NCBI GenBank assembly: GCA_023441625.1
Contig: JAEZOA010000114.1
Location: 1-10,539, forward strand
DNA length: 10,539 nucleotides
Direction of reading: 5' to 3'
Origin: Bacillota bacterium
GTDB lineage: Bacteria > Bacillota > Clostridia > Acetivibrionales > DSM-1351
Shown: positions 1 to 5,643 of the stretch, piece by piece
How the letters are laid out: every line of letters begins with the position of its first letter
Position numbering within the stretch: the stretch's first letter is position 1
The notes under the pieces: model-generated
The model's database searches: none
Seen by the model: the letters and a program-made list of their open reading frames with translations, nothing else
Told to the model about the DNA's origin: nothing
Program-made: the position numbers and the translations under genes

Positions 1-329
1 GCGACCAGCTTGGCCGAGATCGGCGTGCGCGGGCCGGTCTTGCGATCCTGGCGGGCGTAGCCGTAGTAGGGGAGGACCGCCGTGATGCGCCGGGCCGACC
101 CGCGACGCAGCGCGTCGATGGTGACCAGCAGCTCCATCAGGTTGTCGTTGGCCGGGAACGACGTCGACTGGACCACGAACACGTCTTCGCCGCGCACGTT
201 TTCCAGGATTTCGACGAACACCTCCATGTCCGAAAACCGGCGGATGCTCGCTTTGGTCAGCGGCACGCCGAGACAGGTGGAGATGGCCTCGGCCAGCGGA
301 CGGTTGCTGTTGCCGGCAAGCACCTTCAT
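1..329 (-). CDS. prs: Ribose-phosphate pyrophosphokinase (PRPP synthase), N-terminal part, cut by window edge
   Basis: Makes phosphoribosyl pyrophosphate from ribose 5-phosphate and ATP in the cytosol, feeding purine, pyrimidine, histidine, tryptophan and NAD synthesis. About 109 residues are visible, starting MKVLAGNSNRPLAEAIS. They contain family hallmarks: the VRGEDVFVVQST segment (about 45-56), NDNLMELL (about 62-69) with the IDALRR helix, and the ATP-binding segment ITAVLPYYGYARQDRK (about 82-97), followed by PRTPISAKLV. The ATG is the natural family start, with a purine-rich GAGAG about 9 bases upstream. The catalytic-flexible loop and the PRPP-binding loop lie outside the window to the left. 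A promoter with a 17-base spacer is visible about 85 bases upstream, so the gene appears independently transcribed. Identification rests on the near-invariant motifs and is very secure. Confidence 0.97.
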   Translation of the reverse strand, partial: MKVLAGNSNRPLAEAISTCLGVPLTKASIRRFSDMEVFVEILENVRGEDVFVVQSTSFPANDNLMELLVTIDALRRGSARRITAVLPYYGYARQDRKTGPRTPISAKLV

Positions 330-411
330 CGCAGTCGGCTCTCTCTGCAGGGAATAGTTACGGGTGCGCCCGTCAGTGCTACGCCGACGCCGCCCCTTGA
401 AAACGCGGCGG

Positions 412-440
412 ACCATAACAAAGGGCCGTGCCTATGTAAA
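412..440 (-). promoter_or_regulatory. Candidate sigma70-type promoter of prs
   Basis: On the minus strand TTTACA (435-440) and TATGGT (412-417) are separated by exactly 17 bases. The expected start near 405 gives a 5' leader of about 75 bases, containing a weak GCCGC/GCGGC hairpin. The match is 5/6 at -35 and 4/6 at -10, good for a GC-rich genome. Confidence 0.5.
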
Positions 441-507
441 CGTTCCATGACGGACCGCCCAAGAAGTCGTGGAGGTCCGGCGTTGCGATTCCCGCATGGC
501 AAAGCCG

Positions 508-957
508 TCAGCCGTCGGCAAAATTTGGTTCGGCAAATTTCGGCACGGCGAATTTCGCAAGGTGCGGCTTCAACCGCAGGTCCGCCTTTGCGAAGTGATC
601 GAAGAACCAGAACTGAAGCAACTCGTCCGCCTTGCTTTTCACATAGGCGTAGGAGAAGGCCGACTCGGGCGCGTCCACCTGGGCGATGATGTCGTCCAGC
701 AGCGTGGCCAGACGGCGGTGCTGCGCCTTGTGCTCCTCCAGGTGGGGATAGCGGATGGAGGCCTGGATGCGCTCCTCCCGCAGGAAATGGCGGGCGGAGA
801 CGGTGCGCAGTTCCTCCAGCACCTTCAGCGCCGGATCGCGGTCGGATGCCTCGCCGGAAAGGGCGACGAAGCGCCGGATCAGTTCGTGCTGAAGCCGGTG
901 GTCCGCGTCGAGGCCCCCTTTGTCGAGAACCATTTCGTCGCGCCAGTCAATCGTCAT
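508..957 (-). CDS. Single-domain bacteriohemerythrin
   Basis: A 149-residue soluble four-helix-bundle protein carrying a non-haem di-iron site that binds oxygen reversibly; roles known in bacteria include O2 sensing, storage and delivery. All expected ligands can be placed: His20 (DADH), His57 and Glu61 (HFLREE), His76 and His80 (HKAQH), and His121 and Asp126 (HFAKAD). The ATG at 955-957 is preceded by AAGGGAGG about five bases away, an excellent ribosome site. The domain ends near residue 133; the last 15 residues are a low-complexity tail of three five-residue units (KFAVP, KFAEP, NFADG) coming from a 15-bp DNA repeat. No signal peptide, membrane segment or fused output domain is present. 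It sits alone between pgeF and prs with a candidate promoter of its own. The physiological role cannot be told from sequence. Confidence 0.93.
   Translation of the reverse strand: MTIDWRDEMVLDKGGLDADHRLQHELIRRFVALSGEASDRDPALKVLEELRTVSARHFLREERIQASIRYPHLEEHKAQHRRLATLLDDIIAQVDAPESAFSYAYVKSKADELLQFWFFDHFAKADLRLKPHLAKFAVPKFAEPNFADG
511..555 (-). repeat. Three imperfect 15-bp tandem units at the 3' end of the hemerythrin gene
   Basis: Read on the minus strand, AAATTCGCCGTGCCG, AAATTTGCCGAACCA and AATTTTGCCGACGGC follow one another in frame up to the stop codon. Each encodes a (K/N)-F-A-x-x unit. The repeat is AT-richer than the rest of the gene and lies outside the hemerythrin fold. Confidence 0.75.
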
Positions 958-994
958 GCCGGCCTCCCTTCCGAAACGCGTTCACCGCGATCGC

Positions 995-1023
995 ATTCTC
1001 ACCCGATTTGGGTTCGGCTGCAA
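995..1023 (-). promoter_or_regulatory. Candidate promoter of the hemerythrin gene
   Basis: On the minus strand TTGCAG (1018-1023), a 17-base spacer and GAGAAT (995-1000) lie about 40 bases ahead of the ATG. The -35 form TTGCAG is the same as at the stronger hldD promoter candidate. The hexamer matches are only moderate. Confidence 0.35.
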
Positions 1024-1084
1024 TCAATCAGTGATGCGAACCGTTCCGGAAGGGGCAGCCCGGGCGTGATCGGTCCAGCCGGGA

Positions 1085-1852
1085 TCAACCCTGAAGGACG
1101 ATGGCCGACAGGCCGCGGCCGTAATCCTTCTCGCCGCGCAGACAGGACCGGCGGTAGCTGAAGAAGCGGTCTTCCTCCACCACCGTGTCGTTCGGACAGC
1201 GCTGGATCACCTCCACGCCCGCATCGCCCAGGCGGCGCGTGACGTAGCCGGCGAGGTCGAACAGGAAATGCCCGTCCCGGCGCGCGGGGGCGAAATAATC
1301 GCGGTTGCGCGGGTCTTCCTCCAGGAAGGGGGCGGGGAACTCCGGCCCAACCTCGTAGGAGCGCTGGGCGATGCAGGGGCCGACGGCCGCGACGATGCGC
1401 GCGGGCTTGGCGCCCAACTCCACCATGCGGGCGATGGTCGCCTCCAGCACGCCGCCCTTGGCCCCCTTCCAGCCGGCGTGCGCGGCGCCGATCACCTTGG
1501 CCTTCTCGTCGGCGAACAGCACCGGCGCGCAGTCGGCGGTGAGGATGCCCAGCGCGAGGCCCGGCACGTCGGTCGCCATGGCGTCGGCCTGCGGCGCGTT
1601 GTCCGGCGACCAGGGTTCGGTGACGGCCACGCAGGTCGGGCTGTGCACCTGATAGCAGGTGACCAGCCGGTCCGGCGTCACGTCCAGCCGTGCCGCGGCG
1701 CGCGCCCGATTCTCCGCCACCGCGGCCGGCGCGTCGCCGGAGCCGAATCCGACGTTGAGCGAGGCGTAGAGCCCCGTGGAGACGCCGCCCGAGCGGGTGA
1801 AGAAGGCGTGTCGAATGTGGGTGATGTCGTTCAGCGCACCAAGCGTGATCAC
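1085..1852 (-). CDS. pgeF: Peptidoglycan editing factor PgeF (YfiH/laccase-domain family)
   Basis: A 255-residue cytosolic zinc enzyme. In E. coli the family clears mis-made UDP-MurNAc-L-Ser, and related members act on purine nucleosides; the old label 'polyphenol oxidase' is historical. The three metal ligands are visible: His70 (CYQVHS), Cys108 (LTADCAPV) and His125 (GAAHAGWKG), plus the family segments HAFFTRSGGVS (about 15-25), VGPCIAQRSYEV (about 157-168) and FFSYRR (about 230-235). I chose the GTG at 1850-1852 because AAGGGA lies seven bases upstream and homologues begin about ten residues before HAFFTR. An in-frame ATG at 1970-1972 would add 40 residues of A/R/S/T-rich sequence encoded by hairpin-forming DNA, with no good ribosome site, and is less likely. 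Same strand as and downstream of lgt and the methyltransferase gene, a frequent alphaproteobacterial order. Confidence 0.93.
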   Translation of the reverse strand: MITLGALNDITHIRHAFFTRSGGVSTGLYASLNVGFGSGDAPAAVAENRARAAARLDVTPDRLVTCYQVHSPTCVAVTEPWSPDNAPQADAMATDVPGLALGILTADCAPVLFADEKAKVIGAAHAGWKGAKGGVLEATIARMVELGAKPARIVAAVGPCIAQRSYEVGPEFPAPFLEEDPRNRDYFAPARRDGHFLFDLAGYVTRRLGDAGVEVIQRCPNDTVVEEDRFFSYRRSCLRGEKDYGRGLSAIVLQG

Positions 1853-1892
1853 GGACCCGTCCCTTTTCTTAAACCTGGTCTCTTTCGTCAAA

Positions 1893-1946
1893 GCGGATCG
1901 CGATCCGCCTTGGACCGCGACCGCGGTCCCGGCCGCTCTTGCGGCC
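1893..1946 (-). repeat. Three consecutive compact hairpins upstream of pgeF
   Basis: Three adjacent perfect inverted repeats lie 41 to 94 bases ahead of the pgeF GTG. GCGGATCG/CGATCCGC occupies 1893-1908. GGACCGC/GCGGTCC with loop GACC occupies 1912-1929. GGCCGC/GCGGCC with loop TCTT occupies 1931-1946. They would fold in either strand and may structure the pgeF mRNA leader or be remnants of a short palindromic repeat. Confidence 0.6.
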
Positions 1947-1980
1947 GAAGCCCGACCGGCTGATGAGGTCATGTGAAGCC

Positions 1981-2002
1981 AAAGCGAACGATCGTCCGCT
2001 TT
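1981..2002 (-). terminator. Palindrome at the methyltransferase stop codon, possible weak terminator
   Basis: A 22-base near-perfect palindrome with one mismatched pair (arms AAAGCG and CGCTTT) overlaps the TAA at 2001-2003. On either strand it has an A-tract before and a short T-tract of three after the stem. That resembles a weak bidirectional terminator, but the T-tract is short and the loop tight, so it may simply be a stable 3'-end structure. Confidence 0.35.
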
Positions 2003-3134
2003 AGGGCGCCTCGAACCCGGCCGGGTTCCCCAATCCGGGGGAGGCGAGCGCGAGGACCTTGAACAGGGTGCCCATTTGATCGTTTGCAATCAAGCGGTTG
2101 AGCGCGGAATCGATGTCGGCGGCCTGCTTGGGCGTGGCGTTGCGTTTCAGCGCGGCGGCGCGCGGCTGGATGCCCAGCCGCACCAGCCATTCCCCCTGGT
2201 CCACGGGGCCGAAGCTGTCCGCACCGCCTTGGGAGCCACCTTCGCGGGCGGCGGCGGCGATGGCGGCGAAGTCCACATGGGCGGTCAGGTCGGCCTCGCC
2301 GGGCGACTCCAGCACCGGGGCGTAGGCGTGCTTGCGCAGCGCCTGGAGGGTGTCGCCGACCGCGGGGCCGTGGGCGTAGCCGTAATCGATCACCAGAGCC
2401 GCGCCGGGGTGGGCGGCCAGCCGCTCCCCGATCAGCCGCGCCACAGCCTGCGATGCGGGGGAGACCTCCACCACGCTGCCCTCCGGCGCGTCGCGCAGGG
2501 ACGCGGGGATCAGCCGCGCGCCGGAACTGCCGAAGGCCTCCAGCACGAAGCGGAAGCGGGGCGGATCGTTTGTGCTCCGGGAGTCCGGGTCGATGTCCAC
2601 CAGCCGCTCGAACCAGCCGTGGTTGGTTTTCTGGACCTGGCGGATCGGCAGGGCGTCGAAGAACTCGTTGGCGATGATGAGGGTCGGGCCTTCCGGCACG
2701 TCCTCCAGCCGGTCGTGCCAGGTGACGGGCAGGTCGCCGAGCGTCTGGCGCTGGCGGGCGCGCAGGGTGGGGCTGGTCTCCACCAGATGGACCTGCGCCG
2801 CCGCGCGGAAGGCGGGGACGACGGAAGCGGCGCGCAACGCGTCCTGCATCAGCGTGCCGCGCCCCGGCCCGAGTTCCACGAGGTGGAAGGGCGCCGGCCC
2901 GCCCAGCCGTGCCCAGGTGTCGACGCACCACAGCCCGACCAACTCCCCGAACATCTGGCTGATTTCCGGGGCGGTGGTGAAGTCGCCGGACACGCCGAAC
3001 GGGTCCTGGCGCATGTAGTAGCCGAAGCGCGGGTGGCCCAGCGCCTCGGCCATGAAGGCCGCGACCGACAGCGGCCCGTCCAGAAGGATGCGGCGGGCGA
3101 GGTGGTGGGCGAGGCTGTCGGCGGTGTCGGTCAT
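2001..3134 (-). CDS. SAM-dependent methyltransferase of the NDUFAF7/MidA family (COG1565)
   Basis: A 377-residue class I methyltransferase. The mitochondrial relative NDUFAF7 symmetrically dimethylates an arginine of the complex I 49-kDa subunit (NDUFS2), and alphaproteobacterial members are presumed to do the same to NuoD. Visible marks are the family block SGDFTTAPEISQMFGE (49-64), the SAM-binding motif ELGPGRGTL (87-95), the acidic end of the next strand (VET, 118-120), NEFFDALP (156-163), VIDYGY (248-253) and DLTAHVDF (282-289). Full length for the family. The ATG at 3132-3134 has only a weak ribosome site (GGA), but no other start fits the N-terminus. It lies between lgt and pgeF; the 341-base gap from lgt is filled by mobile-type repeats, so cotranscription with lgt is uncertain. 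Substrate assignment is inferred from the family. Confidence 0.92.
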   Translation of the reverse strand: MTDTADSLAHHLARRILLDGPLSVAAFMAEALGHPRFGYYMRQDPFGVSGDFTTAPEISQMFGELVGLWCVDTWARLGGPAPFHLVELGPGRGTLMQDALRAASVVPAFRAAAQVHLVETSPTLRARQRQTLGDLPVTWHDRLEDVPEGPTLIIANEFFDALPIRQVQKTNHGWFERLVDIDPDSRSTNDPPRFRFVLEAFGSSGARLIPASLRDAPEGSVVEVSPASQAVARLIGERLAAHPGAALVIDYGYAHGPAVGDTLQALRKHAYAPVLESPGEADLTAHVDFAAIAAAAREGGSQGGADSFGPVDQGEWLVRLGIQPRAAALKRNATPKQAADIDSALNRLIANDQMGTLFKVLALASPGLGNPAGFEAP

Positions 3135-3169
3135 GGTGATTCCGGCAGGTCCGGTTGTGTGAGGGGGAA

Positions 3170-3205
3170 CACCATAAAAGCCTGTTTGGAAAGCCCTTTA
3201 TGGTG
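3170..3205. repeat. Inverted repeat with 9-bp arms at the left edge of the repeat cluster
   Basis: CACCATAAA (3170-3178) and TTTATGGTG (3197-3205) are perfect inverted copies around an 18-base loop that contains the left terminal copy of the larger element. It lies just upstream of the methyltransferase start. The left arm read on the minus strand also offers a TATGGT -10-like hexamer but no matching -35. Confidence 0.55.
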
Positions 3206-3352
3206 CTGCCTTGATGTTGCTTTTCGTCATCCCCGCGAAGGCGGGGAGCCAGGGCCACTTGGAAAGTCGTCGGGATGCCCTGGATTCCCGCCTTCGCGGG
3301 GATGATGGTTTGGGGAGCTTACCCTTTACCGAATAGACTTTCCAAACAGGCT
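3179..3352. mobile_element. MITE-like nested inverted-repeat element
   Basis: A 174-base non-coding unit bounded by perfect 15-bp inverted terminal copies of AGCCTGTTTGGAAAG (3179-3193 and, inverted, 3338-3352). Inside is a long hairpin with 31-base arms (3225-3255 and 3277-3307) matching at 28 positions. Its core CCCCGCGAAGGCGGG is a motif I recognise as widely dispersed REP-like sequence in proteobacteria. A third TTGGAAAG copy lies in the hairpin loop (3259-3266). No transposase is encoded and I see no clean target-site duplication, so it may be a MITE, a REP doublet, or a REP inserted in an older repeat. Confidence 0.6.
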
Positions 3353-3373
3353 GAAAGGCACAATGGAAACGAA

Positions 3374-3470
3374 GAGTTTCACAAAGGCGCGCGTGCCGCG
3401 AGAGGGCGTGTCCGAAAGCTCGGCGCGACTTTGTGTCTTTGTGTCTTTGTGCCTTTGTGGTGAAAAACTC
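3374..3470. repeat. Dispersed-type element with TTTGTGTC tandem repeat and inverted flanks
   Basis: Four 8-bp units run from 3430 to 3461: TTTGTGTC, TTTGTGTC, TTTGTGCC, TTTGTGGT. On the other strand this reads CACCACAAAGGCACAAAGAC, a sequence type I recognise from many unrelated bacterial genomes, often mistranslated as 'TTKAQRHKDTK'. An imperfect inverted partner is at 3374-3388 (GAGTTTCACAAAGGC), matching the inverse of 3451-3470 with small gaps. It starts just after the lgt stop codon. No credible protein is encoded. Confidence 0.65.
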
Positions 3471-3475
3471 CGAAA

Positions 3476-4282
3476 CTAGGCGGTCGCCGGATGGCGCCGG
3501 GCGTAGGCGACCAGCCAGACGCCGAACAGGACCATCGGCAAGGACAGCAGCTGCCCCATGGTGGCCCCGGCGTAGAGGAAGCCGAGCTGCGCGTCGGGCT
3601 CGCGGAAGAATTCCGCGATGATGCGCGACAGGCCATAGCCGATGAAGAAGATGCCCGCCGCCATGCCCGGCCGCTGGCGCACGGCCGGCATCCGGACGGC
3701 GATGGCGAGCACGACGAACAGCACCGCACCCTCCAGGACGGCCTCGTAGAGCTGGCTCGGGTGGCGGGGCACCTGGAGCGGATCGCGCGGGAACACGAAC
3801 GCCCACGGCACGTCGGTCGCCGGCCGGCCGTACAGCTCGCCGTTGATGAAGTTGGCGATGCGTCCGAAGAACAGCCCGATGGGCGCAGCGGCGGCGATCA
3901 AGTCGCCGAAGGCGAAGGGTGAGATGCCCCGTTTCCAGCAGAACAGCAGGATCGCCGCGACGACGCCCAGCAGGCCGCCGTGGAACGACATGCCGCCGTG
4001 CCAGACCATCAGCGCGTCCAGCGGGTTTTCCAGATAGAAGGGCAGGTTGTAGAACAGCACGTAGCCCAGGCGCCCGCCCAGGATGACACCGACGACCGCC
4101 CAAGTGAGGAAGTCGTCGAAATCCTCCACCGAAGGGCGCCCCGGGTTGGCGCGCGCCAGATGCAGGCAGTAGCGCCAGCCCAGCACGAAGCCCGCCAGAT
4201 AGGCCAGCGCGTACCAGCGGATGACGATCGGCCCGATCTGGAAGGCCACCGGGTCGATGGCGGGGAAGGCGAGGGCGAGCAT
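3476..4282 (-). CDS. lgt: Prolipoprotein diacylglyceryl transferase
   Basis: Inner-membrane enzyme that transfers the diacylglyceryl group of phosphatidylglycerol to the lipobox cysteine of prelipoproteins, the first step of lipoprotein maturation. The 268-residue, multi-pass protein has the usual family length and motifs: GGRLGYVLFYN (69-79), HGGMSFHGGLLG (95-106; His101 aligns with E. coli His103), the Lgt signature GRIANFINGELYGR (140-153; Arg141 aligns with the essential E. coli Arg143), HPSQLYE, and the late YGLSRIIAEFFREP segment with its conserved arginines. The ATG at 4280-4282 gives the standard N-terminus; the ribosome site is weak (AGAGG about 12 bases away). It follows hldD on the same strand after 158 bases holding a palindromic repeat, and precedes the methyltransferase and pgeF. 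Confidence 0.97.
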   Translation of the reverse strand: MLALAFPAIDPVAFQIGPIVIRWYALAYLAGFVLGWRYCLHLARANPGRPSVEDFDDFLTWAVVGVILGGRLGYVLFYNLPFYLENPLDALMVWHGGMSFHGGLLGVVAAILLFCWKRGISPFAFGDLIAAAAPIGLFFGRIANFINGELYGRPATDVPWAFVFPRDPLQVPRHPSQLYEAVLEGAVLFVVLAIAVRMPAVRQRPGMAAGIFFIGYGLSRIIAEFFREPDAQLGFLYAGATMGQLLSLPMVLFGVWLVAYARRHPATA

Positions 4283-4325
4283 GCGCGGCTGTTGCCTCTT
4301 GTTGTTGCTTCTCCCTTCCCTGCGG

Positions 4326-4412
4326 AGCGGGGGAGGGTTGGGGTGGGGCTCCGTTGCCGGACGGCGGGAGCCGGCCCCCTCACCCTAACCCTCTCCCCAG
4401 GGGGGAGAGGGG
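4326..4412. repeat. GC-rich palindromic repeat between hldD and lgt (CCTAACCCTC family)
   Basis: Imperfect inverted arms, roughly GGGAGGGTTGGGGTGGGG and CCCCCTCACCCTAACCCTC, with GGCTCC (4347-4352) facing GGAGCC (4367-4372). The distal part contains a perfect 10-bp hairpin, CCCTCTCCCC (4389-4398) against GGGGAGAGGG (4402-4411). That hairpin lies about 30 bases after the hldD stop and could end its transcript, though on the minus strand no U-tract follows. It shares the CCTAACCCTC core with the element upstream of hldD. Confidence 0.6.
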
Positions 4413-4440
4413 ATGATTTTGGGGGAGAGAGGGGGGAGCG

Positions 4441-5427
4441 TCAGCGGTACGGATCGGGCTGGGACAGGAAGTCCTGCACATAGCGGCGCACGCCGTCCTC
4501 CAGCTCGGTGAAGGGCTGGGTGAAGCCGGCGGCGCGCAGGCGTTCGGTCTTCGCCTCGGTGAAATACTGGTACTTGCCCCGGAGATGCTCCGGCATGTCG
4601 AAATACTCGACGCGCGGCTCAAGCCCCATGGCGGCGAAGGTGGCGAGCGCCAGATCCTTGAAGCTGCGGGCCTTGCCCGTGCCGACGTTGAACAGGCCGT
4701 TGACCTGCGGGGTGTCGTACAGCCACAGCATCACCGCGACGCAATCATCCACATGGATGAAGTCGCGCAGCTGCCCGCCGTCCTCGAACTCCGGGCGGTG
4801 GGATTTGAAAAGGCGCGCGGGCTCTCCGGCCAGGAGCTTGGGGTGGAGCTTGGCGACGACGCTCATCATGTCGTCCTTGTGCCGCTCGTTCGGGCCGTAG
4901 ACGTTGAAGAACTTCAGCCCAGCCCACTGCGGCGGCAGGATGTCGCCCTCCGTCACCACGCGGGCGATGCGGCGGTCGATCAGGTGCTTGGACCAGCCGT
5001 AGGCGTTCAGCGGGCGGAGCGTCGCCAGGGCCTCCGGCGAGCCGTCGTCGTCGAAGCCGGCCGAGCCGTCGCCGTAGGTCGCGGCGGAGGAGGCGTAGAT
5101 CAGCCGCGCGCCACGCCAGGAGCACCAGCGCCAGAGGTCCAGCGTCAGCGCGACGTTGTTGGCGACGATCTTGTCCACGTCGCGCTCGGTCGTCGCGGAG
5201 ATGGCGCCGAGGTGGAAGACCACGTCGATCTCGGCCGCGTGCTGGTCGAGGAAGGCCAGCGCGTTTTCCGGGGGCACCAGGGTGGCGACCTCGCGCTTTG
5301 CGAGGTTCTGCCATTTTTCGTCGGAGCCGAAGCGGTCGATCACCGCGACGTTGGTGATGCCCCGCGCGGCCAGGGCCGCCACGAGGTTCGAGCCGATGAA
5401 GCCGGCCCCACCGGTGACCACGATCAT
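4441..5427 (-). CDS. hldD: ADP-L-glycero-D-manno-heptose 6-epimerase
   Basis: Cytosolic NAD(P)-dependent epimerase that converts ADP-D-glycero- to ADP-L-glycero-D-manno-heptose, the heptose donor for the lipopolysaccharide inner core (older name rfaD). The 328 residues form an extended short-chain dehydrogenase: Rossmann motif TGGAGFIG (5-12), YASSAATYGD (111-120), catalytic Tyr143 and Lys147 in YGWSK, and FFNVYGPNERHKDDMMSV (173-190), close to the HldD-specific NEYHKGRM segment. RDFIHVDD (221-228) and FNVGTG (246-251) complete the family pattern. I start at the ATG 5425-5427, directly before the Rossmann strand and with AAGGA seven bases upstream. The same frame opens further to 5523, but that extension is proline/alanine-rich and overlaps the promoter. 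It has its own promoter and palindromic repeats on both sides, so it may form a single-gene unit or lead into lgt. Confidence 0.95.
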   Translation of the reverse strand: MIVVTGGAGFIGSNLVAALAARGITNVAVIDRFGSDEKWQNLAKREVATLVPPENALAFLDQHAAEIDVVFHLGAISATTERDVDKIVANNVALTLDLWRWCSWRGARLIYASSAATYGDGSAGFDDDGSPEALATLRPLNAYGWSKHLIDRRIARVVTEGDILPPQWAGLKFFNVYGPNERHKDDMMSVVAKLHPKLLAGEPARLFKSHRPEFEDGGQLRDFIHVDDCVAVMLWLYDTPQVNGLFNVGTGKARSFKDLALATFAAMGLEPRVEYFDMPEHLRGKYQYFTEAKTERLRAAGFTQPFTELEDGVRRYVQDFLSQPDPYR

Positions 5428-5469
5428 GCGCTTTTCCTTGCCGCCGCACCGAAAGAAAGGACGAGCGTC

Positions 5470-5498
5470 GTTATAGGCGGCAGGGGGCGGGGCTGCAA
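5470..5498 (-). promoter_or_regulatory. Candidate sigma70-type promoter of hldD
   Basis: On the minus strand TTGCAG (5493-5498), a 17-base C-rich spacer and TATAAC (5470-5475) stand about 43 bases before the ATG. The -10 element is 5/6 and the spacing ideal, the best -10 in the window. It supports starting hldD at 5427 rather than 5523. Confidence 0.6.
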
Positions 5499-5524
5499 GG
5501 TGGGGTGGGGGAGTTGCCTCCATG

Positions 5525-5636
5525 GCGCCCCCTCCCTAACCCTCCCCCGCGGGGCGGTGGAGGGAACTGCCGCCGCTCCTTCCCTCCACCGCCGAAGGCG
5601 GGGGAGGGTGCCCGCGGAAGCGGGCGGGAGGGGGCA
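5525..5636. repeat. GC-rich palindromic repeat between leuA and hldD (CCTAACCCTC family)
   Basis: Nested perfect 12-bp inverted arms: ACCCTCCCCCGC (5539-5550) with GCGGGGGAGGGT (5598-5609), and inside it GCGGTGGAGGGA (5554-5565) with TCCCTCCACCGC (5581-5592) around a 15-base loop. The outer edges GCCCCCTCCC and GGGAGGGGGC also match inversely. It begins ten bases after the leuA stop and could stabilise or end the leuA transcript, but no U-tract follows. It is a second copy of the family seen after hldD, though not identical. Confidence 0.65.
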
Positions 5637-5643
5637 AAGGTCT

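Noticed and set aside
450..507. Terminator after the hemerythrin gene (CGGACC/GGTCCG)
   Set aside because: Six-base stem with a 17-base loop and no U-run; not distinguishable from chance.
1853..1972. N-terminal extension of PgeF to an ATG at 1970-1972
   Set aside because: No usable ribosome site, low-complexity composition, encoded by a chain of perfect hairpins, and homologues start at about the GTG at 1850-1852, which has AAGGGA at good spacing.
2076..3305. 409-codon plus-strand frame opposite the methyltransferase gene
   Set aside because: Antisense shadow of a well-supported gene; it runs into the repeat element and shows no recognisable domain.
3225..3307. Possible CRISPR repeat pair
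   Set aside because: The two similar stretches are inverted, not direct, only two exist, and there is no spacer periodicity; they form one long hairpin.
5428..5523. N-terminal extension of HldD to 5523
   Set aside because: It would precede the Rossmann fold with 32 proline/alanine-rich residues and would cover the TTGCAG-N17-TATAAC promoter; the ATG at 5427 has AAGGA at good distance.
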